Source: Schistocerca nitens (lineage: Eukaryota; Arthropoda; Insecta; Orthoptera; Acrididae). Taken from it: DNA of 64,000 nucleotides. Of the stretch, positions 54,340-64,000 are shown one piece after another. Location: contig NC_064614.1 in NCBI RefSeq assembly GCF_023898315.1, positions 77,512,501 through 77,576,500 on the forward strand, read 5' to 3'. Position 1 is the stretch's first letter; every line of letters begins with the position of its first letter. The translations under genes and the position numbers were made by a program. The notes under the pieces were generated by a model. That model was not told where the DNA came from. It saw only the letters and a program-made list of their open reading frames with translations, and did no database searches.

Positions 54340-55480
54340 GTCTGTTTATGCCGAAGATATTAAAGTTATTTATTTTCGGGGCCAAGTGTCCGATCCCGCC
54401 TCAGTCATCGATTGACTGCAGGTGTTCTTGCGATTAACTCTTGCCCTTTGGTGTTTACACCTTGTCGAAGACAAATGCTTGGTCTGCGAAAAGCCTCTTG
54501 GAGCTTCGACATAAGATAATTTATATATATGGTAAACACGAGCAGTGCTATCACACATCCTCGGGATTCTGCTGAATTTATCTTTACACCTGTAGATTTT
54601 ATTCCGTTAGCATTGACGTGTGCGAAGAAATCTTGAGACCAATCTCAAAGCCGGCACGATACTCCGTAAGCTCATACATTATGCACTGAACGACACTGAG
54701 ACAAGTCATGGGATATGCACATATACAGATGGTGCAAGTAGAGGACTGCATTATCTCCGATTTTTACCGGCGTGTCCCTCTCGACCCTCTGTTTCTCGGG
54801 AGTACGCGGCCGAGCGTCCTCTTCCGCCGGCCGTGGGCAGCCGATCGCCAGCGCTCGGCCGAGTGCGCCAAACGCTCGGCCGGTCGCCAGCAACCGGTGG
54901 ACTCAGTGCCAGCGAGCGGCGCTTCGTCACACTCATCGAGATCAGAGGCCACCGCTTCACATTAACCACTCACTTATTTCTTTTACAAATGTCTTTCGTT
55001 GTTTACTACCAGTTCCATTACCTAAACAATACACTTGTATATGTTACATTTGATGTTTGTTAATATGTTGCAGACTACTGGAGTTTCGCCTTTGAGGTTA
55101 TCATGTATTCCAGTAATTGTAACGTTAAGAACTGTAATGTCTTTATTTAGTATTTTGTTCCGTTCGGTAGACAAACGGGAACACAGTAGACTATGTGTAG
55201 CGTATCTCCAAACTCGGCCACGTATACGTTGTACTAACATTGAATGCAGGATCGGGAAGGAATGACGGAGTTAAAAGTAATACTGACGAAATTTTGCTGC
55301 ACAAACGTTAATTTCTGAACAAATTATGACCTGTAAATAACGTTACAAGTGAATCGTGACTACACAATTCGTTTTTCGTCATTGGTGCTCCCTGATACAC
55401 AGGCGTCATTTGTGTTCCTGGAGCTATTACTACAGCTGGCGGTTTGAACTTCTTCCTGTGAAGTCAATGAAAGTGGAACC
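54340..55480. other. No gene recognised
   Basis: Includes a GC-rich, CCGG-dense block at 54766-54965 with overlapping arginine-rich frames on both strands, which I read as composition artefacts. It may be sub-terminal DNA of the hAT element that follows, as a similar GC-rich block lies on its other side (57840-58040). Confidence 0.35.
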
Positions 55481-55486
55481 ATACAT

Positions 55487-57799
55487 TTATAGAGTTTGAG
55501 GAATGTTTCCTTCCTTGTGATTACGTGGTATGTTGTGAATACTTACGTAATTGTGATGGATCAATAAGAGATCATCCACCTTGTCTGATACCAGGCACGA
55601 TCTTTTGCTGGACAGCAGGTGACCGGCCTGGCTACAATTTCTCTCGCTGGCAGCACTGGTGGCAGGAATACAGAGAACTCTTCTGGCTACTACCGACAGC
55701 CTTGGAAATAACCCCGCGTGCGTTTTCCACCACTGCAAAATTTGTCCTTCGGCACAGCTACAGTTGGATTTGGACAGCGAAAGGTAGCTGACGAGTTCAT
55801 TGGTAGTAACTGTGTGTCCATCTTCGTCGTCCTCATTCGGACTCCAGTCCATCCTGGACTTTTTCATGGGAAGAACTTGGTCACTGTTTGCTTAAATGGA
55901 CTCTAAACACGAATGAAAACATCCGTAAGATATTCCTGTCACCTTCCAATATGTATACACCGTAGTTAGAATTACTGGTTACTAAACGACTATATTTCCG
56001 GTGTCATTCTATATATATCGCACAAATTACATCAAAACGCATTGTGGAATGTTTAAGCTGCGAAACCTTTCCCAAATATCACATTGTAGACGTCATAAAT
56101 GTTGATCTAACGAAAGATGGCAGATTAGACAAATAAACATTCGTTACTAATTGGTTTCAGTGAATGAACCTTACCATTTACGGGCAGTTCCGAGTACAAT
56201 CGTCGAACTTCAGCATACGCGGCTTGCTTTTCGTCTGCTGTGAGTTTCTTCAAATGATGCCGTTATGGCCACAGAACTGTGGCAACGTAATGCATAGCCT
56301 CAATTTTGCACTTCTCTGTGATGAAGTATGCTGCTCTCCTTTTTGTTTTCGCCATGAGCTGAAAAGGAAACCCTACATACATAACTGCACTCTGATAATT
56401 CAGCAGTTGTATAAAGGATCGTAACCTATAGAAAGTGTTCTTACCTCGTTGCCACTGTCTATTGGTTCACAATGATGTAACAGGCTCTTGTACCACGGCA
56501 GCACACGTTCCGGCGTTGTTACGTTTGCAGTTTCCAAATCCAAACTAGCTTCTTTCAAGGGGGTTAGAAAAGCGACAACGTCTCCTACGCATCCTTGGAA
56601 GGTTTCTAAGAGTGTCGATTGCCCCCGGGATTCTAGTAGATCTCGAATATCGTCGATTTGACTTATGACGGAATTGAGCATTAGCAGTATACTGTTCCAC
56701 CGAGTTACAGCTTCTTGCTTCTCAGAGTGCCGCAGACGCCCCGAGTGACGCGGTCTCTTCAAATAGCCTACTATAGCTCTTGCTGATAGTAGACACGACA
56801 GGATTTCACGGGCTTCGTCTTCTAAAAACGTCTCTTGAAATGTGTGACGAAGCGCAGTCATCAAGCAGTGATCAAAGCAAGGCAAACGGTCGTAAGATTC
56901 AAGTGCCTTCTTCATATTAGCTCCTTGGTCGTGACAAAGTAACATTTCGTAAGATCATTCTTGTTAATTCCTCACTCTTCGATTTCGTGCCGTATGTTCT
57001 CTCCTGTCTTAGGTACGTCCGGAAACTCGGCTGTTATCAAAACAAGCGTTTCTAGCTGCCGCTCATCATTCACATAATGCAACGTCACAGTCAAAAAATT
57101 TCTTTTCTTGTAGTTATCAGACCACAGATCAGCGTCTAAAGCGCACATTTTGTTCTTTAAGGCACATATTAGCTTGGGCACCATTGTCACCCGTATTTTG
57201 TCTGCCTTTTCTTTAGTATGCCGTTGTACAGTGGTAGGGTGCGGAAGAATGTCTTCTATACTGACTTTGCCGTAAGTGGCGCCAACATTGATGAGCTCCT
57301 GCGAATAATTCTTGAAGCCAATCTTACTACAAGTATTTAAAGGTAGCAAATCTATTCCAGTCATATCGACCAACCTACCAACAACTTTCTTTATGCTACT
57401 TGGTACTGCAACTGGTCGGTGGACTTCTGCTCCGCATTTACTTTTGCAGTGCCGAATCATACCTGTTGTGCTTGACTGGTACGAAAGTATGGTATCACAT
57501 GTGGTACATTGCACGAAACCAGCAGAAGCCAACGTGACAGGTTCCACTACAAGTGCAAACGATTTCCAAGCTTCACTTTTCGCCTCCTCTTCCGAAATGT
57601 CTTTCTTCTTCAGGACTAATGAGCCGCTGCTAATTCTCGATTTCCAAGCTTCACTTTTCGCCTCCTCTTCCGAAATGTCTTTCTTCTTCAGGACTAATGA
57701 GCCGCTGCTAATTCTCTCCATAATACTTCTCTTCGTTTCATGAATGGAACATTTACGACCTATAATTGGTTTATCCATAACGCTGTCTGCGCTGCTCAA
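55487..57799 (-). pseudogene. hAT transposase pseudogene
   Basis: Reads from 57799 down. BED-type zinc finger near residues 95-125 (FVQCTTCDTILSYQSSTTGM, then IRHCKSKC); a hAT N-terminal region; first catalytic Asp in MCALDADLWSDNYKKRNFLT; then, after a frame change near 56950, CHDQGANMKKALESYDRLPC with the second Asp, EAVTRWNSILLMLNSVISQI; and, after another gap, the dimerisation segment QILQWWKTHAGLFPRLSVVA, ATSAASERNCSQAG with the catalytic Glu, and DKVDDLLLIHHN. An exact 26-codon duplication lies near the N-terminus. TIRs were not identified. Confidence 0.88.
57561..57716. repeat. Perfect 78-bp tandem duplication
   Basis: 57561-57638 and 57639-57716 are identical. The unit is 26 codons in the hAT frame (ISSGSLVLKKKDISEEEAKS plus EAWKSR), so the frame is kept. 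Confidence 0.97.
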
Positions 57800-58045
57800 A
57801 GCCAGGTCGTCAACTGCGTTTACACACGGTTTCTAATGCGATTCGGCACCGTAGAGCTCGCGGCGGTTGTACTGTCACCGGCCGAGATTGTGAGTACGCT
57901 CGACCGCCCGGCAGTGCTGGACAGTCCAGCCGATAACCGAGAGGTGGAGGACAACCGGCCACATGGTACAGTAGACGGCCACAGCCGTATCGCAGCGTGG
58001 GCCTTTCCCAGCCGTCGAGCAGCGGCACGAAATGGGAAATGCTCG

Positions 58046-58095
58046 AGCGGTTGTTTTCATCGAAATGCAGAGCGGTTGTTTTCATCGAAATGCAG
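58046..58095. repeat. Perfect 25-bp tandem duplication
   Basis: AGCGGTTGTTTTCATCGAAA plus TGCAG is repeated twice head to tail, just outside the hAT coding region. Confidence 0.95.
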
Positions 58096-58591
58096 ACGTA
58101 AAACGGTGTGCAATGGCGGAGGTGTCATTTGTACTCAGATGATCCACATGAAAAGGAGACGTATGTGATTATGGCCGCACGAGTGGAATTAACAGAATTA
58201 GAACTCGGAACGGTAGTTGGAGGTAGACGCATGGATCATTCCACTTCAGATATCGTTAGAGCAGGGCTTCACAACATACGTGCTCGCGGAGCAAGCTGTG
58301 AGCAGCAAGGCGCGAGCACGGAGCAGCGCGAGCACGCTACCCCCACTATCGGACCAGAGCGGAGAGTGGGGGAAGTCACGTGGGGCACACAACAGCTGCC
58401 GCCAGTCAATGTAAATCCGCGGCCACCTGCAGGGATATCACTCACGAATTATTACTGCGACAAATGAAACAAATAAAGGAGAATGTACAAGTGCCACATA
58501 ATTTTATTAGCTTCGTGTATGCCTCTACCATCTGTAGACACTGAAACTAAAGAATTCCACGACAATCCTATATTTTCAACACTTTCTTCAA

Positions 58592-58810
58592 AAAAAAAAT
58601 GGTTCAAATGGCTCTGAGCACTATGGGACTCAACTGCTGTGGTCATAAGTCCCCTAGAACTTAGAACTACTTAAACCTAACTAACCTAAGGACAGCACAC
58701 AACACCCAGCCATCACGAGGCAGAGAAAATCCCTGACCCCGCCGGGAATCGAACCCGGGAACCCGGGCGTGGGAAGCGAGAACGCTACCGCACGACCACG
58801 AGATGCGGGC
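58592..58810 (-). repeat. SINE B with 13-bp TSD
   Basis: Complete antisense copy inside the hAT element. The TSD ACACTTTCTTCAA is perfect at 58579-58591 and 58811-58823. The head is nearly identical to the copy at 25652. Confidence 0.96.
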
Positions 58811-59470
58811 ACACTTTCTTCAACACTACTTAAAATATCATCTCCGGTTGTAGTGTTCTTCATGGCTACCACATCGAGGAGCTCCTGCCTCACCTGAAGA
58901 TCTCTATTAACACCTCTAATAAATATGGCAAGCTGCGCTGTTCCAGTGATATCAACACTTTCGTCCAGAGCTAGAGAATACGCCATAAAATCTTTACGGA
59001 TATTTGCAAGCTGGCTCTGGACGTCGTCTGCCATGTCCTGTATGTGACGCATAATGGTCATGTTAGATAATGGCACAATCCGAAACTGTTCAACTTGAGA
59101 TGGACACAAATGTTTCGCTGCAACTACCAAACATTCTTTTATTAAATCGCCATCAGTTAAGGGGCGCAGGGATTTTGCTAAAAGCAAAGCAATTTTGTAA
59201 CCCACTCAGAGCTGCCTCAGCTGATTTTTCTTCGTCGTCCAGATCTTCTTCGGATAGCTTCCTTTTAAGTTTAATAACTTCCTGTGCACGATCTGGTCAA
59301 TCACATTTTCCACGTCCGTAGTCTTTCGCGTGGTACGACATATAATGTCGCTGCAAATTAAATTTCCTAAAAGAATTCAGCGTTTTGTGACACGCTAAAC
59401 ATTTCGCAACACCATCTTTTTCTGTAAACAGATACAATTCCTCCCAATGGGGGTTGAACTGCAAAAACAT
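58811..59470 (-). pseudogene. hAT (ZBED/GTF2I-repeat type) transposase, N-terminal part
   Basis: From the ATG at 59470: MFLQFNPHWEELYLFTEKDG, KCLACHKTLNSFRKFNLQRH then YMSYHAKDYG is a BED-like finger; an in-frame stop and a frameshift follow; then [60 protein letters not shown] with the first catalytic Asp, [20 protein letters not shown]. The rest of the transposase is absent, so the element is internally deleted and non-autonomous. Confidence 0.85.
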
Positions 59471-60599
59471 GGTTGGGGTTACACAACGGCGACTTCACAT
59501 GATTCTTAACCAGCGAAGTGACTTAAGAGCTGACGGTAGTACTTTAAACGTTACACAGTCGGTGCGAATTCAATAGGCACGCTGCGGCCCTATTCAAACG
59601 TGCGCGCGCATTTCCCCTCCCTCCCCTCCCTCCCTACTCCGCGACCATGCAGCTGCTCGCGAGCACTTGCCGGAGCAGACGCGAGTACTCGCGCTCAAAA
59701 CCGGCCAGTTGTTAAGCCCTGCGTTAGAGTATTCAGTATTCCAAGATCCGCAGTGTCAAGAATGCGCCGCGAATATCAAATTTCAAGCATTACCTCTCAC
59801 CACATACGACCCAGTGGCCGAGAGGAACGGCGTTCGCTTAGTGTTGCCAGTGCTAACAGACAACCAACACTATGCGAAATAGCCGCAAAAATCGAGGTGG
59901 AGCGTACGACGAACGTGTAGCATAGGACAGTGCGGGTAAATTTGACTTTAATGAGCTACGGCAACAGACAAACGACGCCAGTGCCTTTGCTAACAGCACG
60001 ACACCACCTGCTGCGCTGCCCCTGGTATAGTGACCAGATCGGTTGGACCCTAGGCGAGTGGGAAACCGTGGGTTGGTCATATGAGACCCGTTTTCAGTTG
60101 GTAAGAGCTGGTGGGAGAGTTCGAGTGTGGCGCAGACACCACGAAACCATGGACCCAAGTTGTGGCTATGTTTACATGGAATGAACTGGGACCTGTGGGT
60201 AATAGACTACTTGGAGACCTTTTGGAGCCATTCGTGGACCTCACCGTCCGATATAACGGTGGAGTTTTAATGAATGAAAATGCATCTGGGCACCAGGTCA
60301 CAACTGTTTGCGATTGGTCTGATGAATATTCTGGACAATTCGAGCGAATGATCTACCACCCACGTCACCAGACAAGAGTACCATCGAACATTTATGGAGC
60401 ATAATAGAGAGGTAAGTTCGTGCACAGAATCCTGTGCAGGAAACACTTTCGCAATTATGGACGGCTCTACAGGCAGCATGACTCACTATTTTGGAAGGGG
60501 ACATCCAACGACTTGTTGAGTCCAAGACACGTAGAGTTGCTGCACTACTCCAGGCAAAAGGAGATCCGACGCGATTTTACGAGGTAGCCTGACGTTTTT

Positions 60600-61144
60600 C
60601 ACCTCATTGTACAATCTACCAGGGAACTGCTTGTTGACAATAATAATTCCTTCAGAAAAAATGATAGCATCTATTCAGTGACCACTAGGCTGCCTATTTT
60701 CAATTGGATAATTTTCGTAAGCACTGTATAGAAAGAAGAGCACTTTCCACCACATTCCGCTTCCAAGAGGCTTCCGCAGATCTGAGGAAACAAACGTACG
60801 CCCTAAGCGTTCAAAATAGGTTTCTTAATGGCATATATTTTTACACTAGCTGCTTATAATAGTAGAGAAGTTTTTTTCTGAAACGTGTTGTTTTTAAGTA
60901 TACACATTCTCAACTTTTTCCGCGTTTTATTAATTTTGCGTTTGCTTCTGTTCGAAAGATTTTTTCTGTAAACTACTAAAGACTCGTTCCGTGACCAAGT
61001 AGTTTTGACTCACATGAACCAGATACATAAATAAAAAATAAAGTAATTTCTGAAACAAGCAGTTGTATATGTGAACCTGGGGGACTTGTTGGGAAACTAG
61101 ACCGTACTATGACGTACCGAAATTATTTAGAAGTCGTGAGATAC

Positions 61145-61178
<34 letters not shown>

Positions 61179-61815
61179 ACGTGCCATTTTGTGATTATTT
61201 ACCAGATGACAGAAAAACAGCGTAAACTGTGTCCGTGTCTGGTATTGTTTAAGGGCGCGCGTAATGTCAGACAAACGATCTGTTATTGGGGGAAACAGCG
61301 ATGCATAGCAGACGTCCGAATTGTTATAAAAAATTAACTACTGCTCGTATCTGCAAGAGGAGCAAAAATTTTTCTGCCGTATAATTTATGCCAAACAATG
61401 TGTTCAGTCCCGGGTCTAATTTCTTTTGTGCGCAGCGTTCACAAGCAAATAATAAATCATAACAACTTCCGGCTTTATGAAAGAGCAATATTAACACCAC
61501 GTAATGAGCTATTAACTGGGACATGCGGGCACACGCCACTATGCGAAATTTACTGATCGATCAATAGGAATGGGGAGCAAGATGGTGGTTGGAATAATGA
61601 AGTCCAATTTAAAAGCACGTCAACCGCCCCTGTTCATCGAGCCAAAAAAAAAAACTTCAAAGTTGATGTAGCAGCAGATACGAGCACACGGACTGGAAGC
61701 TACGGTTTGAAAATGAAAAATGATAGAAATAGAATTTTTCACTGGTTATGGCGTACGAAAATTACCTTTGTCGCATGGTAATTGTCTTAAGTACCTGAGC
61801 TAAGTTCCAACAGTC
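60600..61815. other. No gene recognised; includes A28 tract
   Basis: AT-rich, no family recognised. A pure run of 28 A lies at 61145-61172; no SINE or LINE body is recognisable immediately upstream of it on either strand. Confidence 0.45.
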
Positions 61816-61821
61816 TTTCTA

Positions 61822-63164
61822 CACTACTGGCCATTAAAATTGCTACGCCACGAAAATAACGTGCTACAAACGCTAAATTTAACCGACAGGAAGAAGCTAA
61901 CGTGATATGCAAATGATTGGCTTTTCAGAGCATTCACACAAGGGTGGCGACACCTACAACGTGCTGACATGACGAAAGTTTCCAACCAGATTCCTCATTC
62001 GCAAACAGCAGTTGACCGGCGTTCCCTGGTGAAACGTTGTTGCGATGCCTCGTGTAAGGAGGAGAAATGCGTACCATCACGTTTCCGACTTTGATAAAAG
62101 TCGGATTGTAGCCAATCACGAGTGCGGTTTATCGTATCGCGACATTGCTGCTCGCGTTGGTCTATAACCAATGACTGTTAGCAGAATATGGAATCGGTGG
62201 CTTCAGGAGGGTACTGCGGAATGCCGTGCTGGATCCCAACGGCCTCGTATCACTAGCAGTCGAAATGACAGGCATCTTATCCGCATGGCTGTAACGGATC
62301 GTGCAGCCACGCCTCGATCCTTGAGTCAACAGATGGGGACGTTTGCAAGACAACAACCATCTGCACTAACAGTTCGACGACGTTTGCAGCAGCAAGGACT
62401 ATCAGCTCGGAGACCATGGCTGCAGTTACCCTTGACGTTGAATCACAGACACGAGCGCCTGCGATGGTGTACTCAACGACGATACTAGTTGCACGAATGG
62501 CAAAACGTCATTTTTTCGGATCAATCCAGGTTGTGTTCACAACATCATGATGGTCGCATCCGTGTTTGGCGACATCGCGGTGAACGCACATTGGAAGTGT
62601 GTATTCGTCATCGCCATACTGGCGTACCACCCGGCGCGATGGTAATGGCGTGCCATTGGTTACACGTCTCGGTCACCTCTTGTTCGCATTGACGGCACTT
62701 TCAATAGTGGACGTTACATTTCATTCGATCCCTGCGAAACCCTACATTTCAGCAGCATAATGCACGACTGCATGTTGCAGGTCGTGTACGGGCCTTTATG
62801 GATACAGAAAATGTTCGACTGCTGCCCTGGCCAGCACATTCTCCAGATCTCTCACGAATTGAAAACGTCGGGTCACTGGTGGCCGAGTAGCTGGCTCGTC
62901 ACAATACGGCAGTCACTTCTCTTGATGAACTGTGGTATCGTGTTGAACGTCACCCAAGCTCTGTGTAACTGAATGCCCAGAAATATCAAGGGCGTTACTA
63001 AAGCCAGATGTGGCTGTTCTGGGTACTGATTTCTCGGGATACATGCACCCAAATTGCGTTAAAATGTAATCACATGTCAGTTCTAGTATAATATATTTGT
63101 CCAATGAATACCCGTTTATCATTTGCATTTCTTGTTGTTGTAGCCATTTTAATGACCAGTAGTT
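61822..63164 (+). mobile_element. Tc1-like transposon, pseudogenised
   Basis: Flanked by TA (61820-61821, 63165-63166). Ends CACTACTGGCCATTAAAATT and near complement; sister of 45006-46412. The transposase frame (62045-63029) starts MPRVRRRNAYHHVSDFDKSR, keeps HTH motifs GLSYRDIAARVG and TVSRIWNRWLQEGTAECRAG, the first catalytic Asp in VIFSDQSRLC, and RIRVWRHRGERTL, but has stops at two places and a deletion before the second Asp. Confidence 0.92.
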
Positions 63165-63170
63165 TAGGTA

Positions 63171-64000
63171 CATTATATGATCAAATGTATCCGGAAACCA
63201 CTACGTTATGCGAAATTGACCACTAGATGCCACGAGAAGCACACTCGACATTATAAAACGAGGCGGAAAGTATCGTGTTGTCAATAGAAACGCAGTAACA
63301 GCAGAATGAATCGGTCAGGAGGTTTCAAATAATTCAGCTCTCCTAAAGCTACACAAGTTCAATGTTGTGCTGTAATTGTGAAGAGGAAAGGGGAAGAAAA
63401 GTCACAGCTAAACCAAGGCCAGACGTATCTCATGTACTTGCGGCCATCGGCACTCGAGCACTGCGAAGGGTGGTTGTAGAAAATCACCTGAAATAAGTGG
63501 AAATAATCGCTCGTGAGTTCCAGTGGGCTACCAGTGCAGGTAGCACAGTGACTGTGGAGGTTAAAAAAGGGGGGCGTACAATGGTCTTTTAGCTTCCCGT
63601 AAGATACCCATGTCTGTAGTCATTGCGAAGCTCGGGGTTAAGCAAAGAGCGGAGCCACTGGACAGCGACTACTGAAGACGACCAAATCGAGTAATGGTTT
63701 AAGTGGCTCTGAGAACTATGCGACTTAACTTCTGTGGTCGTCAGTCCCCCAAGAACTTAGAACTACTTAAACCTAACTAACCTAAGGACATCACACACAT
63801 CCATGCCCGAGGCAGGATTCGAACCTGCGACCGTAGCGGTCGCGCGGCTTCAGACTGTAGCTCCTAGAAGCGCTCGGCCACTCCCGCCGGCTTTCGAGTA
63901 ATGAATAGGCGGCAATCCGATAGAGGTTTGATTGTAGCGAATGGTTGCGGAACGGTCCGTGCTACAAGCTCCAGTGCCGGCAGTGAAGCACGGAGCTGGG
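63171..64000 (+). pseudogene. Tc1-like element, cut by window edge
   Basis: TA then CATTATATGATCAAATGTAT matches the ends of the element at 696. The interior up to 63690 corresponds to the N-terminal half of the same transposase (poor frame), and after the SINE the stretch with GGCAATCCGATAGAGGTTTG and GTGCCGGCAGTGAAGCACGG matches the part following the first catalytic Asp. The remainder is beyond 64000. Confidence 0.8.
63697..63891 (-). repeat. SINE A with 10-bp TSD
   Basis: Antisense copy within the Tc1-like element. The TSD TCGAGTAATG is perfect at 63687-63696 and 63894-63903, with two bases of slack at the head end. Confidence 0.94.

Larger units (their letters stand above)
58262..59721 (-). 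mobile_element. hAT element with 8-bp TSD
   Basis: 1460 bp. TIRs CAGGGCTTCACAAC and CAGGGCTTAACAAC in inverted orientation; sub-terminal regions rich in GCTCGCG. The TSD CGTTAGAG is perfect at 58254-58261 and 59722-59729. It lies inside the HTH codons of a Tc1-like transposase and carries a SINE B. Confidence 0.96.
58171..60592 (+). pseudogene. Tc1-like transposase, split by a hAT
   Basis: Begins MAARVELTELELGTVVGGRR and MDHSTSDIVR (first HTH), breaks at 58261, and resumes at 59722 with VFSIPRSAVSRMRREYQ. Later: QPTLCEIAAKIEVE, IGWTLGEWETVGWSYETRFQ (first Asp lost: SYET for SDET), RVRVWRRHHETMDPSC, and in other frames MIYHP..SPDKSTIEHLW-like sequence with the Glu, ending FYEVA and a stop. 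Same family as 22930-23954. Without the insert it is about 960 bp, normal for Tc1. Confidence 0.88.

Noticed and set aside
54708..54969. Overlapping Arg/Ser-rich ORFs on both strands
   Set aside because: Open because of high GC and few stop codons; all frames look alike and none has a domain.
58262..58467. Continuation of the plus-strand ORF beyond the Tc1-like HTH
   Set aside because: It reads into the TIR of the inserted hAT; the real continuation is at 59722.

Overview
This window is eukaryotic nuclear DNA from an arthropod. The repertoire of tRNA-headed SINEs, RTE-like and CR1-like LINEs and Tc1/mariner copies is the one I associate with large orthopteran (grasshopper/locust, Schistocerca-like) genomes; that assignment is recalled, not computed. 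I found no complete host gene, rRNA or functional tRNA gene. Nearly everything recognisable is mobile DNA, much of it nested, and many insertions still show target-site duplications (TSDs) that date them relative to each other.

Layout. 0-9 kb: decayed Tc1-like element, palindromic and foldback repeats, a mariner remnant, and the best-preserved gene of the window, a Tc1-like transposase with intact 340-codon ORF inside TIRs (7530-8951). 9.4-15.6 kb: an RTE-like LINE split by a SINE that is itself split by a probable solo LTR, followed by inverted LINE pieces and a second SINE type. 16.3-24.6 kb: mariner-derived MITE, tRNA-like foldback retroposon, a degenerate 10-bp array resembling heat-shock elements, and a near full-length RTE-like LINE with a SINE just before its catalytic FADD. 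25-35 kb: SINEs, a mariner MITE, two further LINE types (one lying inside a SINE and carrying two more SINEs), and a mariner with 167-bp TIRs inside a Tc1-like element. 36-46.4 kb: mariners, a possible LTR, a pile-up of five LINE pieces, a Tc1-like element. 46.4-53 kb is mostly unassigned AT-rich sequence with SINEs and a LINE tail. 53-64 kb: RTE fragment, a hAT transposase pseudogene, a small hAT inside a Tc1-like gene (itself carrying a SINE), and two Tc1-like elements almost touching at the right edge.

SINE names used here: A (Leu/Ser-like tRNA head, 13 copies), B (different head on the A tail, 3), C (the B head on another tail, 2), D-G (others). The A/B/C set looks like module exchange between SINEs. 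Seven loci share a small hairpin whose flanks resemble a hammerhead ribozyme core, usually followed by AATAAA; this is the most unusual recurrent structure seen. Several GC-rich, repeat-free islands with TAATTA motifs may be host regulatory DNA. Boundaries without a stated TSD or TIR are approximate.
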